Shown here: positions 1 to 5,866 of the stretch, piece after piece
How positions within the stretch are numbered: position 1 is the first letter of the stretch
Layout: each line of letters opens with the position of its first letter
Source: Candidatus Atribacteria bacterium
GTDB taxonomy: Bacteria; Atribacterota; Atribacteria; Atribacterales; Atribacteraceae
Direction: 5' to 3'
DNA length: 6,963 nucleotides
Assembly (NCBI GenBank): GCA_026390275.1
Contig: JAPLGF010000051.1
Span: 1-6,963 of the forward strand
The notes under the pieces: generated by a model
Seen by the model: only the letters and a program-made list of their open reading frames with translations
Databases searched by the model: none
What the model was told of the DNA's origin: nothing
Made by a program: the position numbers and the translations under genes

Positions 1-2
1 TT

Positions 3-509
3 TTAAAGAGAACCATACCAGGGATCCGGAAACGAAATCCTGAAATGGAATTCGTTTTAATCCTGGCATCGTCGCGATACCGGGGAACGGTGGAAACGGA
101 ACTGGAAGGATTGGGAGTAAAAATTGAAGAACAATCCCGCTTCTACCAGTTTTTACACAGAACCCGTCTCTGCATTTCCTGTTCCGGGACGGTAACCTTA
201 GAGGTCGCGCTCGCCGGGGTACCTCAGATTATCGTCTATCGTTTATCCCCTCTGACCTATGCTTTTGCGCGTTTTTTTCTGCAGAAGAAAGTCATTGGCT
301 TGCCAAATATCATTTTGGGTCAGATGGTGAATCCGGAATTGATTCAAAACCGTTTTAATCCAGAAATGCTGCTTTCGGAAGTGGATAAAATATTACATGA
401 CTCTCATCTTCCTGGGGAAATGACGAAAATATCAGGTGATCTTCGAAAGAAGATATCAAATGGCGATACTTTTGCTCAGGTCGCCGAGGTGATCGATGAT
501 TATCTCTGA
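3..509 (+). CDS. lpxB: Lipid-A-disaccharide synthase LpxB, C-terminal part (5' end outside window)
   Basis: The reading frame is open from the left edge of the window, so the N-terminal part of the gene lies outside it; about 168 residues are visible. LpxB is a GT-B fold (family GT19) peripheral membrane glycosyltransferase that joins UDP-2,3-diacylglucosamine and lipid X to form the lipid A disaccharide. Visible family hallmarks are the sugar-nucleotide motif CSGTVTLEVALAGVPQ, the stretch YRLSPLTYAFARFF and the LPNIILGQMVNPELIQ block, in the order and spacing seen in LpxB. The C-terminal helix region is intact and ends at a normal stop. The stop overlaps the start of the next gene by 14 bp, which suggests translational coupling with the LpxB-like paralogue and the MsbA-like exporter that follow. 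The assignment is firm for this fragment; whether the missing N-terminus is intact cannot be seen. Confidence 0.93.
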   Translation, partial: LKRTIPGIRKRNPEMEFVLILASSRYRGTVETELEGLGVKIEEQSRFYQFLHRTRLCISCSGTVTLEVALAGVPQIIVYRLSPLTYAFARFFLQKKVIGLPNIILGQMVNPELIQNRFNPEMLLSEVDKILHDSHLPGEMTKISGDLRKKISNGDTFAQVAEVIDDYL

Positions 510-1647
510 ACCGGGAACCGCTCTCTTTATTACCGTGAACGGTCCGGGGGAATTGTATTATTGGGTGAAGCCGCTTCTGGATGCCCTGTCCACCTTATCG
601 CCTGCTCCGGCGGTATGGGTTTTTCTCACTCCCTGTCAGTTTTCCAGTGGACGAGAAGAAGAGGTGGTGCAACACTTTCCCCTGGTTCAAAAAGTGTTTT
701 CCCCCCCCGAGACTCTCCGTTTTTGTTTCGGGAGAGACCATATCCAGTATCCCAGGCAGGGAGTGGTTCTTTTTTTGGGTGGAGACCTTTTCTATTCGGT
801 CCGTTTGAAAAAAAGAACCGGCTATCCGCTCTGGGTCTATGGAAGTTTGCTCAAGTGGTTTCGTTCGGTGGACCGGTACCTGGCCCGTTTCCACAGAGAT
901 TATGAGAAATATTCGTTTAGTAAGAAAACTTTTGTGGGTGACTTACTCCGCTCCTATGTCAGTGACCATCTCCTCGATCATTCCCTTTCGGAACGATTTT
1001 TTCCTCCGGGAGAACCCCGGATTCTCTTTCTCCCGGGAAGTCGAAAGAACGTGTATTCTTTGATCATTGATTTTTATACCCAGGTCGCTCGAAGTTTCCG
1101 CGGTTCATTTTCGGAAGCATCCTTTGTCATGAGTTTTCCTTCCCATTATCAGTCTTCGGATATGGGAGAAATTACCGGTGATTCCCGATCCATCCCGTTT
1201 TATTTTGGGAAGACGTCAGAGTTGATGGTGGAAGCTGATCTGACGATTACCGTTCCCGGTTCGAACAACCTGGAACTGGCTTATCGAAAAAAGAAAGGGA
1301 TCGTGATTCTCCCTCTGGATGTATCGGAAAAATATATTCCCCTCACCGGACTTCCTGGTTTGATTGAAAAAATTCCCTTTATCGGTCATCATATTAAGAA
1401 GAGAATCATCCATATCAAGAATGCTCACATGAAATGGGTATCGCTTCCCAATATCCTTTTAGATCGAGAGATATTGAAGGAATTGCGTGGGAAAGTGACA
1501 CCAGAGATGGTTGCAGTAGAGGCAGCCCAACTCCTGGAAACGAAGGACACCCCCATCGATTTTCCGGAAGACGATTTTCCTCTCTCGGTATCCCGGGACA
1601 TATCTCAGATGATCAGGGAGACGTTGGTCAGTGACGGTAAAAAGTAA
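496..1647 (+). CDS. LpxB-like protein (lipid-A-disaccharide synthase-related, putative GT-B glycosyltransferase)
   Basis: This 383-residue protein is a diverged paralogue of LpxB. It keeps recognisable cognates of the LpxB signature blocks in order: an N-terminal NGPGEL (residues 15-20) where LpxB has its glycine-rich acceptor loop, LFLPGSRKN (177-185) matching the LPGSR motif, ADLTITVPGSNNLELAY (247-263) matching the SGTATLE motif, and LPNILLDRE (317-325) matching the LPNI block. The full length fits the LpxB family. The ATG at 496 is the first possible ATG/GTG/TTG start, because an in-frame TGA lies at 490-492; GAGGTGAT just upstream could serve as ribosome binding site, though close. It overlaps lpxB by 14 bp and the exporter by 17 bp, so all three are probably cotranslated in a lipid A operon. 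The exact substrate is unknown: it may glycosylate a lipid A-related acceptor or have lost catalysis. A run of eight C at 701-708 lies in the frame. Confidence 0.8.
   Translation: MIISEPGTALFITVNGPGELYYWVKPLLDALSTLSPAPAVWVFLTPCQFSSGREEEVVQHFPLVQKVFSPPETLRFCFGRDHIQYPRQGVVLFLGGDLFYSVRLKKRTGYPLWVYGSLLKWFRSVDRYLARFHRDYEKYSFSKKTFVGDLLRSYVSDHLLDHSLSERFFPPGEPRILFLPGSRKNVYSLIIDFYTQVARSFRGSFSEASFVMSFPSHYQSSDMGEITGDSRSIPFYFGKTSELMVEADLTITVPGSNNLELAYRKKKGIVILPLDVSEKYIPLTGLPGLIEKIPFIGHHIKKRIIHIKNAHMKWVSLPNILLDREILKELRGKVTPEMVAVEAAQLLETKDTPIDFPEDDFPLSVSRDISQMIRETLVSDGKK
701..708 (+). repeat. C8 homopolymer inside the LpxB-like gene
   Basis: A run of eight C encodes Ser-Pro-Pro (FSPPET) and is in frame in this copy. 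Runs of this length can slip in replication or be miscounted in sequencing; a one-base change would truncate the protein near residue 70. Confidence 0.5.
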
Positions 1648-3388
1648 AAGTTTATTCCGTTTGCTCCGTTATCTCAAGCCATATGGTCTCTTCGTGTTTG
1701 GTGCTTTTATCATGGCAGCGGCGGGGGCGGGAGTCAATTTAGCCCTCCCGTATCTGGTAAAGGTTATTATTGACCAGGCTCTGATCGGGAAAAATATACA
1801 ACTGCTTTTTTTGATTTCTTTCAGTATAATTTTTTTCTTTTTCATTAAGGGCATTGCATCATACATGCAAAACTACTGGGTCTCAATCGCCGGTTTCCGG
1901 GTCATCACCAGGTTGCGTTCGGAGCTCTATCAACATCTCTATTCTCTTTCGGCGTCCTTCTTCCAGGAAAATCCTCCCGGGGATATCATTTCCCGAATGA
2001 CCAACGATGTAACCAATATCCAGAATCTTTTTTCCCAAACCTTTATGAATATTTCCATGGATCTTCTCGTTTTGGCTGGTTCCCTCGGGGTTTTGTTCTT
2101 CATAAATTGGAAGCTCTCTCTCCTTTCGATTGTCCTTTTCCCTCTGATTGGGATGAACATCGATTATCTGGGGAAAAAAATCCGGGGTGTGTCCCATCTC
2201 CTGCAATCCAAAACGGCAGTGCTCACCCAGCTTATCGAGCGGACTGTATCCGGAATGAAGATCATCCAGTCCTACGTGAGTGGTCATTACGAGGTGGAGA
2301 AGTTTGAAAAAGAGAATGAGCTGAATTTTTATTTAGCCATGAAACAAGCTCGGACAAAAGCCTTGTCCACACCGTTGGTGGAACTTTTTTCCTCTATCGG
2401 GGTGACGGCGGTCATCTGGTATGGAGGCCGCGAAGTCATTGCTGGACAATTGACGCCGGGTGGACTTATCGCTTTTCTGGGATATTTAGCCACCGCGGCA
2501 GCGCCCCTTGCCCATTTTTCCGATGGTTTCCAGATTTTGCAGCAGAATCTGGCTTCCGCGGAACGAATTTTTGAAATCCTGGATACTCCTTCCATTGTTC
2601 ACGATAAAATCGGTGCCCTTCCGGTGGAAGGAGTGAAAGATGGCATTGAGCTCGATCATGTCTATTTTTCCTATGGAGGAGAAAACATCCTGAAGGATTT
2701 CTCTCTTCGTCTTCCCATGGGGGATAAGATGGGAATTGTCGGTCCCAGTGGAGCTGGCAAAACCACCCTGATCAATCTCCTCTTGCGGTTTTACGATCCG
2801 GATCGAGGCTCCATCGCCCTCGATGGGGTGGACATACGGGACATCCAGATGGCGTCTTTGCGCAAACAGATCGGGGTGGTCTTGCAGGATTCCCTGGTCC
2901 TGGGAGGAACCGTGAGAGAAAATATTCTGTATGGAGATCTCAATGCTACCACCGAAAGCATCATCCTGGCATCGAAACGTGCCCACGCTCATGAATTCAT
3001 CATCAACCTGGAGAATGGGTACGATACCGATCTCGGGGATCGGGGAAGTCGTCTGTCCGGGGGGCAGAAACAACGGATTGCCATTGCCCGGGCTTTGTTA
3101 AAGAACTCTCCGGTATTGATTTTTGATGAGGCCACGTCCAATCTGGATCCCGAATCAGAGGAGTATATCCTGGATACGATCCGGAATATTGGAAGGGAAA
3201 AGATTGTAGTGGTTATCGCCCATTCTTTGCAGATGGTGAAGGATTTAGATCGCGTTGTCCTGATCACAGATGGGGAAATACATGGCATTGGTTCCCCTCA
3301 GGACCTGTTGAAGAATAATAAGTATTACTGCCAGCTCTTTGGGCAAGAAATGCAGGGAAACCATTCTGAAAAGATACCATCCCTTTGA
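1631..3388 (+). CDS. MsbA-type ABC transporter, fused membrane and ATPase domains (probable lipid A flippase)
   Basis: This 585-residue half-transporter has an N-terminal type IV exporter membrane domain (about residues 1-310, six hydrophobic helices starting near FVFGAFIMAAAGAGVNLALP) and a C-terminal ATPase domain. The ATPase motifs are complete: Walker A GPSGAGKTT (371-379), Q-loop glutamine 419, signature LSGGQ (475-479), Walker B LIFDEAT with D499 and E500, and switch histidine H531 (IAHSL, where most relatives have IAHRL). It should work as a homodimer in the inner membrane. Its position directly after lpxB and an LpxB-like gene argues for flipping a lipid A-type glycolipid, which is an inference from context; other substrates are possible for this broad family. 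The start is GTG at 1631, with AGGGAG at 1615-1620 upstream, overlapping the previous gene by 17 bp. I see no clear terminator before the convergent DUF4416 gene, whose stop is 22 bp away. Confidence 0.93.
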   Translation: MTVKSKSLFRLLRYLKPYGLFVFGAFIMAAAGAGVNLALPYLVKVIIDQALIGKNIQLLFLISFSIIFFFFIKGIASYMQNYWVSIAGFRVITRLRSELYQHLYSLSASFFQENPPGDIISRMTNDVTNIQNLFSQTFMNISMDLLVLAGSLGVLFFINWKLSLLSIVLFPLIGMNIDYLGKKIRGVSHLLQSKTAVLTQLIERTVSGMKIIQSYVSGHYEVEKFEKENELNFYLAMKQARTKALSTPLVELFSSIGVTAVIWYGGREVIAGQLTPGGLIAFLGYLATAAAPLAHFSDGFQILQQNLASAERIFEILDTPSIVHDKIGALPVEGVKDGIELDHVYFSYGGENILKDFSLRLPMGDKMGIVGPSGAGKTTLINLLLRFYDPDRGSIALDGVDIRDIQMASLRKQIGVVLQDSLVLGGTVRENILYGDLNATTESIILASKRAHAHEFIINLENGYDTDLGDRGSRLSGGQKQRIAIARALLKNSPVLIFDEATSNLDPESEEYILDTIRNIGREKIVVVIAHSLQMVKDLDRVVLITDGEIHGIGSPQDLLKNNKYYCQLFGQEMQGNHSEKIPSL

Positions 3389-3410
3389 TGGCGATAGGGT
3401 TTTTGTCTAT

Positions 3411-3953
3411 TCACTCCTCACTATTCACTGCCTTTGAAAGGCTGGAACGGTAAAGATCCCTGATTTTCATCAGGCTCGGACGGTACTCCGGGTTCCGGTA
3501 GTCGGGGTAGGTGTACTCAAAGGGGCGGAAATCTCCTTTCTCCCACCGAATGGTGGCTTCCGCGTAGATCCCTTTTCCGATATAGACCCGGTGGGAAAAG
3601 TTTTTTGTAGTTGCCAGGACAATTTTCCCACCATCGAAATAGCCCGGATCCAGATTGATCTTTCTCTCCCGTGCTCCTTCACCGGTGCTTTTTTCCATTT
3701 GATTAGTGATGATTTTTCGTTCCGCTAATTCTCCGGGATCCATCAGGGGTTTAAAAATCAGAAAAAGTCGAAGGAGGTGTTCCCCCATCTTCCGGTAATA
3801 GTCGGTATAGGTGAATGGTATCTCTTCACTCCTCCATTCGATGATGCCAAATTTTTCTTCCAGTATTAGAAGAACCGGCTGCAGAACGGAGTGTTCCTCA
3901 AATAAGACGGCAATGAAAAACTTGACCGGAGTTGGTTTTTTTATAGTACCCAT
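3411..3953 (-). CDS. DUF4416 family protein of unknown function
   Basis: This is a 180-residue soluble protein matching the DUF4416 family by its pattern: an N-terminal KKPTPVKFFIAVLFEE strand, the FTYTDYYRKMGEHLLRLF block, MDPGELAERKIITNQ, NLDPGYFDGGKIVLATTKNF, SHRVYIGKGIYAEATIRW and the closing YTYPDYRNPEYR. No biochemical role is established for the family that I know of. The start was set at 3953, although the frame stays open to an ATG at 4025. The Met at 3953 has a strong GGGGAGG five bases upstream, and family members usually begin just before the KP-PVK motif, whereas the extra 24 residues look non-conserved. The length fits the family. It is divergent from the ferritin-like gene and convergent with the ABC exporter, so it is probably transcribed alone. 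Family confidence is high; function is unknown. Confidence 0.88.
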   Translation of the reverse strand: MGTIKKPTPVKFFIAVLFEEHSVLQPVLLILEEKFGIIEWRSEEIPFTYTDYYRKMGEHLLRLFLIFKPLMDPGELAERKIITNQMEKSTGEGARERKINLDPGYFDGGKIVLATTKNFSHRVYIGKGIYAEATIRWEKGDFRPFEYTYPDYRNPEYRPSLMKIRDLYRSSLSKAVNSEE

Positions 3954-3958
3954 TTTTT

Positions 3959-3965
3959 CCTCCCC
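3959..3965 (-). promoter_or_regulatory. Ribosome binding site of the DUF4416 gene
   Basis: On the minus strand this reads GGGGAGG, five A residues before the ATG at 3953. It decides the start in favour of 3953 over the upstream in-frame ATG at 4025. Confidence 0.75.
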
Positions 3966-4028
3966 ATGAAAATACAGTGTGAACGAATCTGGTGGTGCCA
4001 GGAACTGGTATGGTGGGCTTTCCACTTT

Positions 4029-4034
4029 ATCATA
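4029..4034 (-). promoter_or_regulatory. Candidate -10 box for the DUF4416 gene
   Basis: The minus strand reads TATGAT, one mismatch from TATAAT, within the divergent intergenic region and about 75 bp before the chosen start. Only a poor -35 match (TTGGTG, 19 bases upstream) is seen, so this is a weak call. Confidence 0.3.
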
Positions 4035-4075
4035 CTGTAGAAACAGAGTTTAGCACCAATATTTTCATTTCATGT

Positions 4076-4081
4076 TAGAAT
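4076..4081 (+). promoter_or_regulatory. Candidate -10 box for the ferritin-like operon
   Basis: TAGAAT, one mismatch from TATAAT, lies in an AT-rich stretch about 36 bp before the chosen start of the ferritin-like gene. No convincing -35 element sits at the ideal distance (TTAGCA lies 20 bases upstream), so the call rests on position and the -10 match only. Confidence 0.3.
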
Positions 4082-4103
4082 AAAATGACTTGATGGGAAA
4101 GGG

Positions 4104-4109
4104 AAGGAG
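4104..4109 (+). promoter_or_regulatory. Ribosome binding site of the ferritin-like gene
   Basis: AAGGAG ends eight bases before GTG 4118, ideal spacing, and overlaps the earlier in-frame GTG at 4109. This favours 4118 as the start over both 4109 and the ATG at 4124 (14 bases away). Confidence 0.6.
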
Positions 4110-4117
4110 TGATAACT

Positions 4118-4612
4118 GTGACCATGGAATTTTCTCCCTCGGAAATCCTCCAGATGGCGGAAGAACTCGAAAGAAGAGGTATAGATTTTTATGCCGGTCT
4201 GATCGGCAAAACCAATGATCCGGAGGCGAAGAAAATTTTTTCTCTTCTGGAAAATCAGGAAAAACAGCATCTCAGCTTTTTCCAGGGAATCCACCAACAA
4301 TTGAATGAAGATCGGGACTCCCTGGTCGATACCCTGGATGAAACCACAAATTATCTTGGGGCCATCGTCGAAAATAGCGTTCTGGGGAAATCGTTGAAGG
4401 GAATGGACCTCCTGCAAGGCGATTCCAGTGTCAGTCGGGCTCTGGCCGTAGGAATAGAAGTCGAGAAAGAAAGTGTCCTTTTTTATCAGGGATTGGAAGT
4501 CATGATTCTTCCTCAAAAAAGAGAATGGTTGAATCGAGTCATTCAAGAAGAGAAGAAGCACTTTTTGACTCTCATTGAAATAAAAAAGGATGTCGATGGT
4601 CGAGCCATTTGA
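4118..4612 (+). CDS. Ferritin-like (rubrerythrin-type) diiron domain protein
   Basis: This roughly 164-residue, all-helical protein has the four-helix ferritin-like layout. Numbering from the Met at 4124: helix A carries AEELERRGIDFY (12-23), helix B the E46-x-x-H49 motif in ENQEKQH, helix C IEVEKESVLFY (111-121), and helix D a second E143-x-x-H146 motif in EEKKH. These are the carboxylate and histidine ligands of a diiron site as in rubrerythrin-like proteins (COG1633 type). There is no C-terminal rubredoxin CxxC domain, so it is not a full rubrerythrin. Such proteins act in the cytoplasm in peroxide reduction or iron handling in anaerobes; the exact reaction here is inferred. The start was set at GTG 4118 from the AAGGAG spacing; ATG 4124 or GTG 4109 are alternatives. 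It leads a co-oriented group with the DJ-1/peroxiredoxin gene (42 bp gap) and the dehydrogenase, consistent with a redox-stress operon. Confidence 0.82.
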   Translation: MTMEFSPSEILQMAEELERRGIDFYAGLIGKTNDPEAKKIFSLLENQEKQHLSFFQGIHQQLNEDRDSLVDTLDETTNYLGAIVENSVLGKSLKGMDLLQGDSSVSRALAVGIEVEKESVLFYQGLEVMILPQKREWLNRVIQEEKKHFLTLIEIKKDVDGRAI

Positions 4613-4654
4613 AAAGAAGGTATACCGGTGAAAAATTCTTAGGAAAGAAGGAGA

Positions 4655-4816
4655 ATGAGTCAGTTGATATCGCGGCGGGTGATGATTTTTGTCGAGAATC
4701 TCTACCAGGAATTGGAGCTCTGGTATCCTCTTCTCCGGTTGAAGGAAGAAGGAATTGAAACAAAGTTAGTGGGGAGTGGTTCCAGCGAGCGCCCCCAGTG
4801 TTCTGATCTCCGGTGA
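4655..4816 (+). CDS. N-terminal fragment of DJ-1/PfpI domain (part 1 of broken fusion gene)
   Basis: A 53-codon frame begins at ATG 4655 and ends at TGA 4814-4816. Residues 9-41 (from VMIFVENLYQELELWYPLLR to KLVG) fit the first strand, the acidic residue after it and the first helix of PfpI-family proteins. From about residue 42 the sequence is out of register, and the last residues (ERPQCSDLR) are junction-derived. AGGAAAG at 4641-4647 and AAGGAG at 4648-4653 precede the start; the second is only one base away, so TTG 4664 is an alternative start. Confidence 0.65.
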   Translation: MSQLISRRVMIFVENLYQELELWYPLLRLKEEGIETKLVGSGSSERPQCSDLR

Positions 4817-5444
4817 TATCATTCGGGGAAAAAGAGTCACCGGGAATCATTCCATTCGGGACGACATCACCAATGCCGGTGCGGAATTTGTGGACTTACC
4901 GGTGGTGGTGGATGGAAACATACTCACTGCCCAGGGTCCCAACGATCTCCCTCTTTTCATGAAAGAAGTCCTGTCCTTTTTTTGGCAAATGAAACCTCGC
5001 CTGAAAGAGTATTTTCCTGATGGGTGGGTGATTGATGCTCATTATGATTCGATTCTCCTCTCGGATCTGATCGCCGGCCGTCCGGTGGTCCTGTTTTTCT
5101 TTGACTCGGTTTTCAGTCCCACCGCTGCTCAATTTTTGCCCGCCTATCATGATATGAAAGAACGAATGACGGGAGTGGGGGGTCTCTTTTTAGGAATCAG
5201 CTCCGATAGCTTTTTTTCCCAGAAGGATGCGATCAATCACTATCAACTGTCCTATCCACTTTTGAGTGATGTGAGTGGAAACCTCATCAAAGCCTTCGGA
5301 GTCTTGGGGAAGAAATGGTTGGCAGAGTGGTCGGTTTTCTTGATTGATAAAAACGGGATTCTTCGCTATGGGGAAAATTGTCCGCAAGGCGATTTTGGAA
5401 GTCTTCCTGGTTTTAAGAGACAGCTGGAAAACATTATTCAGTAA
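4776..5444 (+). CDS. DJ-1/PfpI C-terminal remnant fused to a cysteine-less peroxiredoxin-like domain (part 2 of broken fusion gene)
   Basis: This is a 222-codon open frame. Residues 8-69 match the C-terminal third of PfpI proteins (VLISGDIIRGKRVT, IRDDITNAGAEFVD, VVVDGNILTAQGPNDLPLFM). Residues 79-222 match the AhpC/TSA-type peroxiredoxin fold: a DLIAGRPVVLFFF strand, LGISSDSF, YPLLSDVSGNLIKAFGV and VFLIDKNGIL. In the active-site loop, where peroxiredoxins have P-xxx-T-xx-C, this protein reads DSVFSPTA: Ser114 replaces Thr, Ala117 replaces the peroxidatic Cys, and the usual Arg before the FLID strand is missing (AEWSVFLID). It is therefore unlikely to be a peroxidase. The GTG at 4776 has no separate ribosome binding site and is only the first start codon of the open frame; the natural start is at 4655 in the other frame. 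The downstream dehydrogenase follows after 23 bp. Confidence 0.75.
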   Translation: MVPASAPSVLISGDIIRGKRVTGNHSIRDDITNAGAEFVDLPVVVDGNILTAQGPNDLPLFMKEVLSFFWQMKPRLKEYFPDGWVIDAHYDSILLSDLIAGRPVVLFFFDSVFSPTAAQFLPAYHDMKERMTGVGGLFLGISSDSFFSQKDAINHYQLSYPLLSDVSGNLIKAFGVLGKKWLAEWSVFLIDKNGILRYGENCPQGDFGSLPGFKRQLENIIQ

Positions 5445-5451
5445 AATTGAA

Positions 5452-5460
5452 AAAGGAGGT
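5452..5460 (+). promoter_or_regulatory. Ribosome binding site of the dehydrogenase gene
   Basis: AAAGGAGGT is an almost perfect anti-16S match, eight bases after the stop of the preceding gene. It is seven bases from GTG 5468, but 16 and 19 bases from ATG 5477 and ATG 5480, so it favours the GTG. A second weaker GGGAG (5464-5468) could serve the ATG codons. Confidence 0.7.
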
Positions 5461-5467
5461 TGTGGGA

Positions 5468-5851
5468 GTGTCACATATGATGAAGGCAGCAGTCATGCAG
5501 GGGATTGAGAAAATTACCATGGAAGAACGGCCTATCCCGGTTCCGGAAGAGGAACAGGTTCTCGTCCGGATAAAAAGTGTGGGAGTATGTGGTTCGGATA
5601 TCCACTACTTTGTGGAAGGACGAATCGGTGATTACATCGTCCGTCCACCCTTCATTTTGGGACACGAATGTGCCGGAGAAATTGTGGAAATCGGTAATCG
5701 GGTTAAAACTCTCAAGCCCGGTGACCGGGTGACGATGGAACCGGGTCTCCCCTGTGGGAAGTGTGAGGATTGCCGGGCTGGACGATATAATCTTTGCCCG
5801 GATGTCGTTTTTTGGGCCACTCCCCCCATCGATGGGACCTTTTGTGAGTAA
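5468..5851 (+). CDS. Dehydrogenase N-terminal fragment: GroES-like zinc-binding catalytic domain
   Basis: Numbered from the Met at 5480 (MKAAVMQG), this fragment keeps all expected zinc ligands: catalytic zinc C37 (GVCGSD), H62 and E63 (GHE), and structural zinc C92, C95, C98 and C106 in PCGKCEDC...LC. The DIHYFVEGRIGDYIVRPPF segment is typical of sorbitol/threonine dehydrogenase relatives. Translation stops at TAA 5849-5851 right after GTFCE. GTG 5468 was chosen from ribosome binding site spacing; ATG 5477 or 5480 would begin exactly where relatives do. Confidence 0.75.
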   Translation: MSHMMKAAVMQGIEKITMEERPIPVPEEEQVLVRIKSVGVCGSDIHYFVEGRIGDYIVRPPFILGHECAGEIVEIGNRVKTLKPGDRVTMEPGLPCGKCEDCRAGRYNLCPDVVFWATPPIDGTFCE

Positions 5852-5866
5852 GACATCCCGAAGAAA

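Larger units (their letters stand above)
4655..5444 (+). pseudogene. DJ-1/PfpI-peroxiredoxin fusion gene, internally deleted and frameshifted
   Basis: Two reading frames together match one fusion protein, a DJ-1/PfpI domain followed by a peroxiredoxin-like domain. The first 40 or so residues of the PfpI fold are read in one frame from ATG 4655, and the last 60 or so in a frame offset by one base from about 4797. Between them about 65 residues expected in PfpI relatives are missing, including the region of the nucleophile cysteine (the AICHGP motif). The frame change falls at a CCCCC run (4792-4796). With one base fewer there, the frame would be continuous to 5444 and encode 262 residues, still lacking the middle of the domain. 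PfpI-family proteins act as glyoxalases, deglycases or peptidases and depend on that cysteine, so this copy should be inactive for that role. It lies between the ferritin-like gene and a broken dehydrogenase. A real deletion and an assembly collapse cannot be told apart here. Confidence 0.75.

Noticed and set aside
595..894. Long open frames on the opposite strand of the LpxB-like and ABC transporter genes (for example 595-894 and 2486-3073).
   Set aside because: They lie entirely inside well-supported genes, show no family resemblance and have no ribosome binding site or operon logic; they are antisense shadows.
3377..3404. Possible terminator at the end of the ABC exporter: CCATC/GATGG hairpin (3377-3391) and a TTTTT run at 3400-3404.
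   Set aside because: The stem is only five base pairs, it overlaps the stop codon, and the T-run begins eight bases after it. It is too weak to call; transcription may run into the convergent gene.
3407..3429. Direct repeat CTATTCACT at 3407-3415 and 3421-3429 around the DUF4416 stop.
   Set aside because: Nine bases, 14 bp apart, at a gene end, with no other sign of an insertion or attachment site. It is likely chance or simple local duplication.
3954..4025. N-terminal extension of the DUF4416 protein to the ATG at 4025.
   Set aside because: The 24 extra residues look unlike the family, and the strong ribosome binding site at 3959-3965 lies inside them, so the region is better read as untranslated leader.
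4628..4642. Tiny frame GTG AAA AAT TCT TAG between the ferritin-like and DJ-1 genes.
   Set aside because: Four codons only, with no recognisable regulatory context; treated as spacer.
4792..4800. Programmed +1 frameshift at the CCC-C run to join the two DJ-1/peroxiredoxin frames.
   Set aside because: A frameshift would not restore the missing domain core or the cysteine, and no stimulatory signal is evident. A deletion is the simpler explanation.
5849..5851. Stop-codon readthrough or recoding (for example pyrrolysine or selenocysteine) at the dehydrogenase junction.
   Set aside because: The codon is TAA, which is not used for either residue, and readthrough would still give a protein without the NAD-binding motif.
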